64,000 nt of DNA from Apium graveolens (Eukaryota > Streptophyta > Magnoliopsida > Apiales > Apiaceae): positions 23,117,339-23,181,338 of the forward strand of contig NC_133652.1 of NCBI RefSeq assembly GCF_009905375.1. Direction: 5' to 3'. Below are positions 1 through 12,593 of this stretch, in pieces. Position numbers and translations under genes: made by a program. Below the pieces are notes generated by a model, which had not been told where the DNA came from, did no database searches, and saw only the letters and a list, made by a program, of their open reading frames with translations. Position 1 is the first letter of the stretch, and each line of letters starts with the position of its first letter.

Positions 1-2509
1 TTTTACGATTATTGCAATTTTCATTTTTAAATTATATGTAACTTTCATTAATTCAAATCTTGTTATTACAATAAACTCAATGTTATTATGTATTTATTAT
101 TCAAAAAGACATAGCTAATATTTTACATCAAAACTTTAGTTGCTACATGATTGATGGATAATTTAACAAAAAATTAAATCAACAGCACTAAATAATTGCA
201 TATTAAATTTCTTATTGTTAGCTGAATTTGTGTTTTTATATAATTTGTGATTGCATAACTTTTTCTGATAAAATATTCATTATGTATGTATAAATTTGCA
301 ATTGGTGCTAAAATAACATTTTGTAGGTATGAATCTAGAAATTACAATGTATATACGATTTTTTTAATATAAAAATAATATAAATATGTGGTATATAAGA
401 ATCAAAAAACGGGTAAAGTATTACATATAGAATTATAAGTCATATATGAATAAAAAAGAATAAAAATGGTATATTTAGAGCTATAGCAAGATTTAAAAAA
501 GGGTGAAACCAAAAGTTCGTAAAACCGAAAAGAAGTGAAACCAAAATATCCTTTAAAAGATGATTTCCTTATTAATTAATAATAACACTGTTTAAAGGAT
601 TCCATTTTATTATTTTAATAAAAAATAAAAAAGAATTCTACGAAAAATAGAAATATCGTAATTATAATCTGATTCCGATCTATATTTTGTTAAAAAACAA
701 CATAGAACTCTACATGAAAGAGAACTACACGGTTGAAACCAAAATACGACGTAACCGTACTAGGATGAAACCAAGTACTCTATTAAGAAATAATTTGGAG
801 TTCTACGAAAATAGAATTGTAATCATATTACGATTTGAACAATTTTATTATTTTCTAGTGGTGAAACCAAAATACAATTTTTTTAAAAAATTCATACCAT
901 TTTATTAAAATGGAATTCTACCAGCAAATTAAAAATTTCTAAATTAAAAAATTTCAATTTAAACACATGGCCTATTCAGTGGGTCGTGGTTTATATTTCT
1001 CGGAATCTATTTAGTTGAGCCAATTTATGAACTTGTTTATTTTAAAATATAATTAAAAATAGGATTCAAACCTATAAAAATAATAAAAAATTATGGCTTA
1101 TAAAAAATTTAAAAATGAGGAAAACTAATAAATATACAATTATAAGTCATATAGGAATAAAAGGGGATAAAAATAATACACTTGGAGTTATAAAAGGTGA
1201 AACTAAAAGGTGGTGGGACTAAAAAATAAGTGAATATGTTTCGTTTATTAATAAAGAAAAACGGGTAAAAATAATACATATAGAATTATAAGTCATATAG
1301 GAATCAAAAATGATAAAAATATTACACCTAAAGTTACACCATGAATCATAAAAACAAAAAAACAAAAGGTGATAGAACAAAAAAATAAGTGAAAATAAAG
1401 AATCACTTAAAAAATTTATTAATAAACAAAAACGGGTAAAAATAATATATATATATAGGCCTTTACTCCATGGAGAACCATCTTATATGGAGAACCGTGG
1501 AGAACCATTGATTCTAATATAAAATCTTTATCACAAATTGTAAAATTTTAGTTCAAAAGTATATAATTCGATGCTAATCTAGAATAATATTATATTTGAA
1601 TATAATAAAAAAAAAATTAACAATTTAATTTATAAAAAAATAATGGATCTTAAATTTGATTCTACATTGGAATAATTTTTAATAAGTGTGATTCTATTGT
1701 AGAACTAATTTTAACCTTTTCATTAAATTTCAATGATTTTTTAAATAAAAAATTGTGTAACTTCGATTTTTAATTTGATAATTAAAATTTGTAACTATGT
1801 ATGATGAAAAATGAAATAAATTATATATTTTATATTTTTTGAAATAATGGTTCTCCACGATTCTCTATATAATATGGTTCTCTCTAGAGTCCTACCTTAT
1901 ATATATATATAATTATGTGTCATGTAGGAATCAAAAAGGATAATAATAATACAATTAGAATTAGAGTTATACCATGAATTATGAAAAGTGAAACCAAAAG
2001 GTGGTGATACCAAAAAATAAGTGAAACCAAGTACGACTTTCACTTATTAATAAAGGTTATTAATTTAATTAACTATTAATTCTTTTGTGTTTGTGTTTAG
2101 AGTAAATAATTTTTCTCTTGAACGGGGGGTTAGAAATGTTCAAAAAATCTAAAGTCTAAAATCCAATTCAAAAAAAAGCCTGAAAAGCCAGTGGTGGTGT
2201 GTTTATATAATTATATATGAACATGACCTACTCTAGGTTCTAACCTTGAAAAATTACAGTAAGGGAATTAATGTGGATTGCTCTACCTGAGCCAATTTGT
2301 GAGTTTCCGTGTAAAACTGATCGATGAAATTCTGCACAGAATACACATTTAACTAAAAATGTATAGCATATGATCAATTAAAGAGCAATGCATTATCGAA
2401 CTTATATGTATTGCCCCTCTCAATTAATTTATAAAAGATTTGTAACTAGGAAATTTAGTAAACGCTTGAAAATATCCTGATGATTCCGGTATTCTTCAAT
2501 TTTGTCCAG
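1..2509 (+). other. Repeat-rich intron upstream of the KNAT7-like exons
   Basis: No coding exon was found here. A good 3' splice site (tttgtccag) ends the stretch at 2509, so it is read as the intron preceding the first visible exon of the KNAT7-like gene, whose KNOX1/KNOX2 exons must lie before the window. It is very AT-rich. A loosely repeated unit recurs at about 400-520, 1100-1215, 1258-1400, 1425-1445 and 1905-2060, recognisable by 'acgggtaaaaataatacat', 'ttataagtcatataggaat' and 'gtgaaaccaaaa'. The unit does not match an element I know. A MITE sits between two of these copies. Confidence 0.6.
1456..1898. mobile_element. MITE with ~50-bp imperfect terminal inverted repeats
   Basis: The left end (from 1458) carries 'atggagaaccat', 'atatggagaaccg' and 'tggagaaccatt'. 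The right end (to about 1897) carries their reverse complement in the same order ('aatggttctccacga', 'atatggttctc'). The interior is AT-rich and has no ORF. Both flanks are runs of (TA)n, so the target duplication cannot be sized: it may be TA or about 9 bp. Superfamily is uncertain; Mutator-like is possible. It lies inside the KNAT7-like intron. Confidence 0.6.
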
Positions 2510-3443
2510 GAGTGACATTAGGTGAAGGCACAGGAGCAACTATGTCGGACGATGAGGATGACCTGCAGATGGATTTCTCTTTAGATCAATCTGCGGGCAA
2601 CGATGTGCATGACATGATGGGTTTTGGTCCACTTCTTCCTACAGAATCCGAGAGGTCTCTTATGGAAAGAGTTCGCCAAGAACTCAAGATTGAGCTGAAA
2701 CAAGTGAGATACTGTGTAGCATTTTCCCCCTTGCATAATTCACATTTTGTAGCATATTCTAATGCAAAATGCTACAAATAGCTCTGTAAAAAGAACTGCT
2801 CTGGAACCAACCCTAACTTATATTGCATTGCTAAATTTATATTTTTGTACATGCATGTGAAAAGTTGTCAAGAATAAGCCTGTCTTGTTCATATTCATGC
2901 ATTGAAAAACTAAAGGATATCAATTTGTTTATACAGATTGTTTTCAATGTCATGTAATGTTGTTCATCAGGCCTCATGTCTGGTTTTGCAGGGATTTCGG
3001 TCAAAAATTGAAGATGTTAGAGAGGAAATTCTGAGGAAAAGAAGGGCAGGTAAATTACCAGGTGACACGACCTCGGTGCTTAAGGAATGGTGGCAGCAAC
3101 ATTCAAAGTGGCCTTACCCAACTGTAAGCCATGTTTCTATCCTCCTTTGTTATGTCACATATTTGGCTAGCTATGTCTTCTTTTTTGTAATGGTCAGAGC
3201 ACCAGTTGATTCGTCAGAACTTGATAAATTAAAATTTGAACATCTATTCTTCTTGTAGTCTAAAATTCTGTTTTGAGATTGATACCCCTGCAATACATGC
3301 AGGAAGATGACAAGGCAAAGCTTGTGGAAGAGACAGGGCTGCAGCTAAAGCAAATTAATAACTGGTTCATTAACCAAAGGAAGCGAAACTGGCACAGCAA
3401 CTCAAATTCAATGACATCTCTCAAATCCAAGCGTAAACGATAG
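2510..3443 (+). CDS. KNAT7: KNAT7-like class II KNOX homeobox transcription factor (last three exons)
   Basis: Three exons are visible: 2510-2703, 2992-3123 and 3303-3443 (stop TAG 3441-3443), all with GT-AG borders and matching phases. The first starts within a Gly codon and carries an acidic stretch ([13 protein letters not shown]) then [20 protein letters not shown], the KNOX2-to-ELK linker. The second holds the ELK motif end and homeodomain start. The third holds the TALE homeodomain recognition helix ([14 protein letters not shown]). The C-terminus (TSLKSKRKR) is the KNAT7 type rather than KNAT3/4/5. KNAT7 is a nuclear regulator of secondary wall formation, mostly known as a repressor, acting with BELL, OFP and MYB partners (established knowledge). 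The N-terminal KNOX domains are outside the window. Homology is clear; the ortholog assignment rests on remembered sequence. Confidence 0.9.
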
Positions 3444-4729
3444 AAACATGTACTAATCAATTTTCAGAAAAGGAGCGGATCATGAAAATGTATCTATTGC
3501 ATGTTGATTTAGCTATTTCATAATGTCCAAGATACCGCTCTAGTCTACGACTACCCCAGTTTCTAACAATTGTAGAAATTATGTGTATGAACTCTTAAGG
3601 TAATATATGGAACCATCAAATGTGTGACTTTAGACAATGATGATTTGTTGTTAACTATAGAAGTTTTATGTACATGTCTGGAATGCCGCCCACTACTCCT
3701 CATGGAACCAAATGCATCTGATTTGGCTCCTAAATTAAGCTCAGATTGGTGGTCTATTTTACTTATATATTAAACAAACTTGTAATCTTGTGACACTATG
3801 AATCATCTGTTGATTAAGTTGTAAATTCTGTAACACAGAAAACAATTCTTAGGTTATCACAGGATAAATCATACATGCATAAGGCTTTTGCCTTGCTCAA
3901 TTTAACCTTTTGCTGAGGCTATCAAATACATAGAAATAACAGAGTCAGGCTCTTGCTGGTCATAAAAAGACTCAGTTTGGTTTATGAACAATATCTGTAC
4001 AGAATTCATGTCTGGATAATCCATTTTTCTGATGGATATCCAAACTCATGTGCTTCCAGAGAAAATTACCGCAACATCTAGATTTTCTTGGTGCCTGCAA
4101 TTGGCAGCAGGGACGCCAAACGTTGTACATACTTCTTTTCTCAAATAATAATATAAGTAACAAGCATGTCTTCTTTCATTCATTCTCCTTTCTTTAGTCT
4201 GTGAAAGAAACACAGAATCTACTAGCAAGTCCAATATTATTATGCCGGCAAATGGAAATTTCCTTTAGAGCGCTGAAGGCTGGATAGTGCTGAATTGCTT
4301 TTAGTCGATCATAATCATAGTAAAATTCTTAGTGTATTGCTTAAATAGTTGAATAAGATTTATACACAGTAGTGCTTCCTATCTACTGCTTAGAAACGAA
4401 AGATAAACCATGAGATATATAACTTGTGCCCGGGAACTAGTAGCAATGTTTTCTGCCTTAAAGATTTGGAGACACGGGATGTGGAGGAAAATACAAATGT
4501 GCATGAACTGCAACAGTTGGAAAATCGCATGAAAGTAGGAGAGATTTATTCAGAAGAAAGATTATTTGAATGGTTCATGAATTACAACTTTATAAGCGCA
4601 ATGTTAATTACTGCAGAAAGTTTAATGGCAAAGGCACCAAGTACAAAGCGAAATAACAGGTCAGGAATTCAAAGGATATATATTAGCGGATCTAGGCTAT
4701 CTCAGTTACTGAATCAACAAATCAATGTA
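3444..4729. other. Non-coding stretch between two convergent genes
   Basis: This holds the 3' UTR and downstream flank of the KNAT7-like gene and the downstream flank of the convergent PLP gene. An open frame at 4424-4768 (+, 114 codons) has no recognisable domain and overlaps the antisense 3' UTR, so it is not called. I see no RNA gene or transposon end here. Confidence 0.6.
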
Positions 4730-4735
4730 TTTATT
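4730..4735 (-). terminator. Likely polyadenylation signal of the PLP gene
   Basis: AATAAA on the minus strand, about 68 nt after the TGA/TAA-side end of the PLP reading frame at 4803, in a T/A-rich context. Position and sequence fit a plant near-upstream element. Confidence 0.5.
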
Positions 4736-4802
4736 CAAACAGATAAAAAATATTTAATTTGTAGATGACTGAACAATTGTACAAATGTAAAGTCTGTAGT
4801 AT

Positions 4803-6725
4803 TTACACCTCAATGGCTCTCTGATTGAGAGCAGTGTACCTCCATCTCTCTTTCTCCACGAAGTCTGCATCGAGAAACTTGGAAGCAAATGCCCATAGCC
4901 TGTACATGTCTTCGAAGTTTGTCAGCATCCCAAATGAAGCTGTTAATACAGATACCCCTACATCTAATCTATCTTTCTTATTTTTCAATAATTTTCTGTG
5001 CTCCGGAGTCCTTATATGCAGTAAGGCGTTTTCTTCCTCGTGCTTATCTGAGAACCAAATGTTTTTCAGCACTCCCGAACCAAGGGAAATGTTGTTCCTG
5101 TCAGCTAGTTTCTGTACAAGTTTAGGATCAACCTTTTCTCCTTTCCAGTCAAATATATTTAAGGCAAGAGCTGGTCCTCGATCAAATCTTACTTTTGGTC
5201 CATATATTTTCACCAAGGGAAGCCCAAATTCTGAATGCGGATGTTGGAGTATCATCATTGCATTTATCAACCAGTTGACAAGGTACCTTGATCTGCTACG
5301 GATGAGTATCAAGCCCAATGAATCTGCATGATCCAAGCCTCTAAATTCAATATCTGAATCTCCAGTAGTACTGGTTACATTTCTGTTTCGGAACTGGTTT
5401 ATGTTGAGGGAGTTATTTAGTTCAGTAATTTCAGAAGATATTATGTCCTCTTGTTTTTCATTGGCTTCTTTTAGTTTTTCCAACTCGATGACTTCTTCAT
5501 CCTGCTGAACTGACACTGAACTACAGGATGAACTGGAGAGGGCTAAATTAGCCTTCTTTAGTTCTGATGGTGATGGTTGCTGTTCAGTGTCTATGTCAAA
5601 GCTAGATGATTTGTCCAAAAACTGACCATGTCTTGTAGCTGGTAAAAGACTAATGATACCTATACTTGTGCTTGTCGAACTCTTGAACACCACAGCACTA
5701 GATTTTTTAACAAAAAGGCAACCAAAGCCTGATGGATTTTCCCCAAAAATCTTGTAGAAGGAGCAATACAAAAAATCAGGCTTGAAGAAGGAGAGGCCTA
5801 AAGTCTCCATTTCCTTAGGTCCTGATGCAGTAGAATCAAGTAAGATATGCCATCCATTTTCCTGTGCTTTGCGTAACCATTGATATGAATACCGAGCTCC
5901 AGTCATTCTTGACTGCAGAGGAAAAACAAATAAACCCCTACCCTTATTCTTCCTTTTACTTGTTACCATTTTCCTCAAGTTTCTGGAGTGGATACTCATT
6001 TTAGGCCATGAGAATTCAGCTGACATTACTTGGGCACCTTTCTTCTTAGAACAATCAATCAATATCTCGACAGCCTCATTCACAAAGTCATAAACAGTTA
6101 GAAGATCCCTATTAGAATGGAAGGGATAATTATCTGCTAAAAGCTTATAAGTGGATGATTGGTTGGCAGTGAACACCATGGAATACTCATCTTCAGAGAT
6201 GTTCATAAAGCTTGTGATTCTTTTTCGTATGATAGTGTCTAATTCTGATTCTTGTCCGCCATGGTGCAGCCAAGAATACAAATTTGCTGGTTTATTTAAA
6301 ATATGAAAGAAGGGTACAGTAGAACTATTGAAAGACAGTGTTGGAGGAGCAGAAGTAGATGTAGAGGCAGTTAAAGTAGCAGAGTAATGGATATCTTGCT
6401 GGCTAAATGAGAAGAGTCCATTGCCAATGTAATCAAGGCATACATGATTTAGGAGATGATAGTACTCTTGCACTCGGATTTGATCAGCTAGATAAGTTTC
6501 CAAATATTGCGGGTAAGCTCTGGTGAAATTGGAGAATAGTTCTTCGTGGGAAGGGAGAGATTCGTGATTTGTGAATTGAGTGTATGGATAAAGAGAAGAC
6601 ACTGTGGAGTTTGTGAATTCATGATGTGAAGTCGCTGCACTCTCGGAGTCTAGTTTGTCAAAAGATGGATTCATAAAGAAACTGTGAAAGCAGGTTGAGG
6701 CTTCTCTAATGCAAGGTGATTGCAT
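4803..6725 (-). CDS. Molybdenum cofactor sulfurase-like PLP-dependent protein, intronless
   Basis: A single open frame of 640 residues starts at the first ATG (6725). It is an aminotransferase class V/NifS-like fold of the plant MOCOS-like group (At4g22980/At5g51920 type). Visible family marks: LDYIGNGLFS near residue 95, FTANQSSTYKLLADNYPF near 185, SFYKIFGENPSGFGCLFV with the presumed PLP lysine at residue 325 (codon 5753-5751), and GLDHADSLGLILIRSR before the C-terminal small domain. It lacks the MOSC domain found at the C-terminus of true Mo-cofactor sulfurase (ABA3), so sulfuration of the cofactor should not be assumed. A Ser/Glu-rich insertion (about residues 355-430) looks disordered. 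Function of this subgroup is not established as far as I know. It converges on the KNAT7-like gene. Confidence 0.85.
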   Translation of the reverse strand: MQSPCIREASTCFHSFFMNPSFDKLDSESAATSHHEFTNSTVSSLYPYTQFTNHESLPSHEELFSNFTRAYPQYLETYLADQIRVQEYYHLLNHVCLDYIGNGLFSFSQQDIHYSATLTASTSTSAPPTLSFNSSTVPFFHILNKPANLYSWLHHGGQESELDTIIRKRITSFMNISEDEYSMVFTANQSSTYKLLADNYPFHSNRDLLTVYDFVNEAVEILIDCSKKKGAQVMSAEFSWPKMSIHSRNLRKMVTSKRKNKGRGLFVFPLQSRMTGARYSYQWLRKAQENGWHILLDSTASGPKEMETLGLSFFKPDFLYCSFYKIFGENPSGFGCLFVKKSSAVVFKSSTSTSIGIISLLPATRHGQFLDKSSSFDIDTEQQPSPSELKKANLALSSSSCSSVSVQQDEEVIELEKLKEANEKQEDIISSEITELNNSLNINQFRNRNVTSTTGDSDIEFRGLDHADSLGLILIRSRSRYLVNWLINAMMILQHPHSEFGLPLVKIYGPKVRFDRGPALALNIFDWKGEKVDPKLVQKLADRNNISLGSGVLKNIWFSDKHEEENALLHIRTPEHRKLLKNKKDRLDVGVSVLTASFGMLTNFEDMYRLWAFASKFLDADFVEKERWRYTALNQRAIEV

Positions 6726-8622
6726 ATTTTTTCTGAGTACTAAACATGCATTTCTATAGACAAGTTTCCTAATTTTTCTTCTCTGCTAGCTTGGCATGTA
6801 ATGCTCCAACATGCCCTTTGAATTTTCAGCAAATATGAATGTGGAAGTTTCATCTTTGAACCTTTATACTTAAACTTAATGTCCTCTTTTGTATTTACAA
6901 AATGGTCCGTGACACTATTAACCTTTCATTCATAAAACTAATATGTCAAGTTACATGTACAAATCTTTGGTTAACTAACTAAATGCAAAGCTGTAGTCAT
7001 TCTTTATTCATTAATCTATCCAACTCCTGAAAAGTCATCTTACTGATAATATTACTCTACCGTGATTGCTATTTTATGCATATTTAAGTTACTTAAATCT
7101 TAGTACATTCTTCGTTTGGGGATCCTATAATTGACCACTCATTTGGATCGTCCTGAACAGGTCATCTGAGTTTATACATTAGCTGAAGGAACGTAAACTT
7201 GTATGGTCAACAGCATCTTAATTTCATTATTTCATCACTAAATGACATATGACTGAATCATGGTGTCCAAACTAGAAATTGCATGACCATCTTCTTTGGA
7301 GAGCAGGGGCCACGACAGGGCACGACGTATAGTTCAGGCCAGGGCTCCGGGGTCATACGTATTGTCTATCATCATAAGCAGACAAGTAAGGATCCTTCGA
7401 GTTTCCAAGTCTTTCGAGTCAACTTGTCTTGAACACTTTTTAATACACATCACCTTTTACAAAGTTTGTTTTGTTGCTCCCCATTAAGAGAAGCAGGTCA
7501 TACAAGTCATATGTGAATCATTTGCATTTTGTAGTGTTGCACATCTGTAAGGGGGCATGGGCGGCTACAATACTAACTGTATGATTAGTGAAACCAATAC
7601 ATACACCCAAGTGGCAAGTCTAGTCTTACCTAAACTTGCATATACTCTGCTGATATTAGGCTGTTTTTAACATAATGGATTTCATATAAGTTTAATCAAC
7701 TCCTTATGTTGAACCTGATGGATTTAATACAGTTTGTTCAGGTGGTTTGAACTGCATAAAAACTAAAACCAATACTATTAAATAGCGACAATGACTGGGA
7801 TTTTAGTGGTTAGGTCATTGCCTTGTAAACTGGGGCATTGTCATTGTAAGGCCTAATAGTCCTCACAAATATGTTTCCAGAAGTCGAATCATCAGCGTGA
7901 ATAAACGTTTCCACCCACCCGTGGCTATTAACATTTGGATTTGTACTATAACTTAATCACGTTAATGCTTAATTCCTGTTTAACTCCCTTGTCATATGAA
8001 CAATTGTTTCAGATATGTGCATGCAAGTTGTAGATTTGCAGATGCTAATCTTGTATTGATGAGAAACACGGCTTCTATAACCTTTTGAGTACAGTTGGAT
8101 GTGTATACAGACACCAGTTTAAAAAGATTGAAAAGGTAGTTTACCTAGCAATCTTAAAGGAAAGATAAGGTAGTTACATACTTACATTAACTCAATTTCC
8201 TTGACATTGTCAAGTGTGAATTCATATCAAACAATCTCTTTATGAAAATTAGAAAATGTTATTTTCAGAGTTATTTGTAGCATATTGTATTTCTACAAAT
8301 TGTGAATGCAGGGGAAAAACAGGTATGTAAGTAATATTTCCCTAAAAAAATTGGCGGATCATCAAGTACTGTATATGGTTCACAAAATTTGTCCGAAAAA
8401 AGAAAGATAAGACGACGTACACGGGGATGCTAATTTCTCGAAAATTTAAATCTATAAAATTGTGATTGTTCATGGAATATAAAATTTTAATGTACTTAAA
8501 ATTCATATATATAGATGTATATAGCACTTCCACAATGTTCCAACATATGATTCCACTAAAGTCAGAACCAATGTAATTCTGAATTTCCATATTAAACTTT
8601 AATAAAACTGCTCTGATGATCA
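6726..8622. other. Intergenic DNA: PLP promoter and GMC oxidoreductase 3' flank
   Basis: No protein gene was recognised. Between about 7795 and 7925 there is a tRNA-like layout, with an A-box-like 'tagtggttagg' and a B-box-like 'gaagtcgaatc' about 80 nt later, which could be the remains of a tRNA-derived SINE. It has no clear tail or target duplication. The rest is AT-rich without structure that I can name. Confidence 0.4.
6866..6871 (-). promoter_or_regulatory. Candidate TATA box of the PLP gene
   Basis: TATAAA on the minus strand, 141-146 nt upstream of the ATG at 6725. Spacing is reasonable for a plant gene with a ~110-nt leader, but no transcript evidence is available. Confidence 0.3.
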
Positions 8623-11272
8623 TTAGTTTGTTGTATCACTTGACAATCGCTCTTGCAGAATTTTGACTCCCATGTACCTGCAACATTTCAAGACAACAAT
8701 ATTTTTAAAAACCAAAATACAAAAAATTAATTCTACCAATTAATATGACTTGTATATCTGGATTACCTTCCAAGCATCATAACTGTAGCTTGAGGATTAG
8801 TCCCAGGAGAGTAGTTAAAAGTGGAGCCATCAATAACCCTCAGAGCATCGACACCGAGAACCTTATAATCACTATCAACAACACCACCTACTTGGCAGCC
8901 TCCATGATAATGCCAAATGGTCATCACTGTATCTTTACAGAACTGTTCCATTGACGTCGAATCATTTGCATGCCTAGGCAACAAGTTTACTGGACCAGCC
9001 GCGGTCATGTTAAGAAGCTGTTGGGTTGACAAATTTGGATATTTGAATCTTGAGAATGCTCTTGACTCTATTACATTTTTGATAATATTTATTCCTTGGA
9101 CACATCTTTGTAAGTCCTCTGGCTCTTTGAAGTAATTAAATGTTACGGATGGATTGGCGTTGGGATTTTTGGTTCGCAGTTCGAGGTGGCCTCTAGAGAC
9201 AGGACCCATGATTTTCTCAAGGATGAATCCACCAACAAATGCAGCTGCAGGAAGAGCTGCCATGCTTTCAACTGCTTGGTCTATAGCTTCTTGTGTTCTT
9301 TGCTTCGGTGGCACTGTTGATAGCTGTCCAATCTGTTTCAAAACAAAAACATAATCAACACTAGCTTTTAAAATTTAAACACAACTTATTGGGCCTAATG
9401 GGCCTGGTTTAATCATAGGCATTTTAGTTGGAAAAACAGAGAGGAAGTACCTTGGGAGAAAACATTCCAAAATCCCTGGTGCCAGCAAAATTTTCACCAC
9501 TTGCAGCTTCAATGTAGGTTCCATAGCGAGTAATACCGACGACTTGGATGAGCGAAACCTCGACGGGGATCGGAGAAGGTACGAAAACGGCATTCATGGG
9601 GTTATCGGACATTTGTTGACCAACCAAGGGATTGTCCACAATGACTGTGATGTTGTGCACCCTAAGGTGGGTTGATGGACCAATGCCACTCAGCATAAGA
9701 ACTTGTGGGCTGCCCAGGGCTCCAGCAGAGACAATAACTTCATTCTTAGGTCCATTCTTCAAATAGGCCTTGTGCTTCTGTCCTGATCCATCTCTAAATA
9801 TCACTCCATGGGCTACTGGCCTTGAATTTCCTATAGGCCAACACCAGTTATAAACAGAGGACCAATCCAAAAATTAGTGGGCTCAGCTTATTATTTTGGG
9901 CTGTTTGCGAGTCACATCAGCCCCTGCATCAAGCTAATTTGACATTGACAGTATTGCGGAAGAAGTTGGGGAATTTATTTTTGATCTAGACCAAAAGAAG
10001 TGCTATGACTTTGACATAAAATCTACTTTTCACTACTTTCACTTAATGCATCAATAAATTCATATCTACTTACAAATTTACAATAACTAAAGAGGTGCAT
10101 GTTATTTCAGCTTAGGATTTACGTGTATTCCAAGTAATTCTTTATTATATTATCTTTTTTTACATAGATAATCCACAAGAACGACACAAATTATAAAGAG
10201 GAGGGGGAATCGAACGTGTGATCACAAGGACCTCGGTTTTTTTTAGATTGTGATTGTATGTAAATACATTCTTATAAGGTTTTTTAACCATGTGAATACC
10301 AACCCTTTAAAAATTTTATGCTCATAATTGGACAAAATGGTTAAAAGGGTGCAGAAACACTTACCTTTGTGCCTAAACAGGATCTTGTGAACAACTGCAT
10401 GCAAAAGAACAGTAAGATTATTAGGGTTTGCATTCTGAAGCAAATCAGCAGCTGTATGTCTATGTCCCTCACTATCAAAAATAGTTCCTCCAACTTTAGT
10501 CCCATACATATGATCATATGTAAATCCATTATAAGGCAATACTCCAACTTCCATTAGCCCATCTCTCACCGCACTTTGCCACCCCAACATCGGTGGCTCA
10601 AATGCAACCACCTTCTCCACCCACTGGTACGACTCGTTCACCAACTTCCCGTCCCATCCAACAGCACTGACATAACTAGGGGCGGCGCGTGTGTAAAACC
10701 CTGCATTAAGACAACTCCCACCACCTAGCACGCGCGCTCGTGCATTAATAACGCCATCCTCTGAAATGAAGCGTTGTGAGGGGGATGAGTCTCTTAGGTC
10801 GGAGAGGGCAAAACCAAAGGCAGCGAGGTTGGTGATGTTCTCGTTCTGATAAGGCGCGCCACCACGTTCGAGGAGGAGAACGGATGAGTTTTGTGAGAGC
10901 GTGGCGGCTAGTGGACAGCCGGCAGTGCCACCACCAATGATAATGTAGTCGTAGTATGAGATATTTGGAGCTGTTGTTGCATGGTGCATGAATGTATAAT
11001 TGGGAACTGCATTTGTCAAAAAACATATAGAAATAATTAATTTAAAAGTACACTGACACACTAGTGTTCTAGTGTTACGAATACTGCAATATATTTTTTT
11101 AGATGAACCCCGTTATTTAACATATGTAACTAAAATAAACACGATAGAAAGTGTAGTGTGGATGACCTCGTTGGGAGAAAGAAACTCCATGGAAGGAAAG
11201 GAAAACAAGAACAATGGATGCAATGAATCTTCTGATCAAACACCAACACCCATCTGATGAACACATCCTCAT
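8623..11272 (-). CDS. HOTHEAD-like GMC oxidoreductase (FAD-dependent), secreted
   Basis: Five exons join in frame to 582 residues: 11272-11167, 11006-10365, 9830-9451, 9332-8767 and 8677-8623. The start at 11272 gives a short basic head and a hydrophobic run (FIASIVLVFLSFHGVSFS), a signal peptide; a second in-frame ATG lies at 11266. Exon 2 has the FAD dinucleotide motif (DYIIIGGGTAGCPLAATL) and the GMC signature ARVLGGGSCLNAGFY. Exon 3 has SAGALGSPQVLMLSGIGP, the second GMC signature. Exon 4 has the catalytic-type WHYHGG and GTNPQAT near the end. It belongs to the HOTHEAD/ONI3/mandelonitrile-lyase-like family, proposed to oxidise omega-hydroxy fatty acids for cutin (HOTHEAD) or cleave cyanohydrins (mandelonitrile lyase). 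Sequence resembles the HOTHEAD-related group; the substrate cannot be assigned. Confidence 0.92.
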
Positions 11273-12593
11273 ATTTATATAATGATAAAAGATTTGTAGT
11301 TCACCGATATTGATGAAAAATTTTGTATGTTTCTCAAGAGTGTGCGTGTGTGAGTGTCTCTAATCTTTATGTGTTGATTTGTTTCAAGAAAAGTAGGTCC
11401 GTATTTATATAAAATGGCAACGTTATTGACGGCAAATTACTTTCAAAGTACAAAGATTCCTTCTCTCTCCTTCCACATGTTTTCCCGACCTATTTACTTT
11501 CACTTATTTATGTTTTTAATCCAAATATTTCAAGAAACGGTTTTACTCTGCACTAGTGTGATACACATATCTTTCGGTTCATTATATCGTGTTTCATTAC
11601 AAAATTATTGGCAGAATACAAGACACTGTCCAGTTATGGAACCAAACATATAAATTTGGAACTTCAACTTCAACTTTGACCAAATAATTAGTAGTAAATT
11701 TGAGTTCGGATCAAAATTTGAATTAATTTATGAAATATCGACAATATATAGGGTGAATTGAAAAACACAATGCGCTTAAATATTAATCACTTAAACTGCT
11801 AACAAAATTTTAACGCAAATGAAATCGAACAACTCATTGTGTGCTTCAAGTTTATATGAAGAAAAAATAATATAAATTTACGAGAAATACTACCGTTCAC
11901 AAAACTGATCCCAGATTCTGAGCGCGTAACATTTTTATTCCGTTTATACGTATAAACGTTTACCCGCGTGAAACATGACAAAATGTTATGTTATCTTATT
12001 TAAAAAAAAAATTAAATAATCTAATCCTACCGAAATTTTTATATATATAGTACGCGCATGCTCAGTCATGGTCCGCTCAACCGTTTGGCCGGCTATACTC
12101 GAAGCATTACTTAGAGTCATAGTCTACAAGTGAGCAATGGACACAGAGATAATTGGGGCTAAATGCAACAACGCAAACAGCCGAGCTTTTAATGTGTCCA
12201 ACAACTCTCGGGCAAGTAGCTGTTCGTGAGTTGTTTTGATGATACATACATGAGCTGTTTGGGTAAAAATTAATGTATCCGATTAATGGGAATCGAAATC
12301 ATAAACTCAAATGATATTATTTGAATTAACAATTTAACGGTGAAGAATGCGATTTTTATCTTGGTAGATAAATCAAATCCATCATAATCTTAAAATTTTA
12401 ATTTCATTCACATTCTTATTAACCCACATTGGACCCATTTAGGGTTCCTTAAAAAATATAACTTATGATTTAAAATTGAAAAGTGTCGTATAACTAATAT
12501 GAATATCATAAATTATAAGTTGTTTATGTATTTGGATAATTTTACGTATAAGTAACTTATAAGTTAAAAATATGTTTGGTAAATTATAACTTA
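11273..12593. other. Promoter-side intergenic DNA of the GMC oxidoreductase gene
   Basis: AT-rich sequence with no recognised gene. The stretch ends at the 3' terminus of the neighbouring Helitron. I see no other transposon ends. Confidence 0.5.
11402..11410 (-). promoter_or_regulatory. Candidate TATA box of the GMC oxidoreductase gene
   Basis: ATATAAATA on the minus strand (in 'tttatataaatac'), about 130 nt upstream of the ATG at 11272, is a good plant TATA match. A closer TATATAAAT overlaps the start codon region and is too near to serve the same ATG. Confidence 0.4.

Noticed and set aside
4424..4768. 114-codon open frame (+) upstream of the PLP gene's 3' end
   Set aside because: No domain or compositional bias of a protein was visible, and it overlaps the antisense 3' UTR and polyadenylation signal of the PLP gene.
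4825..5331. 168-codon frame (+) opposite the PLP gene
   Set aside because: It is the antisense shadow of a well-supported coding region.
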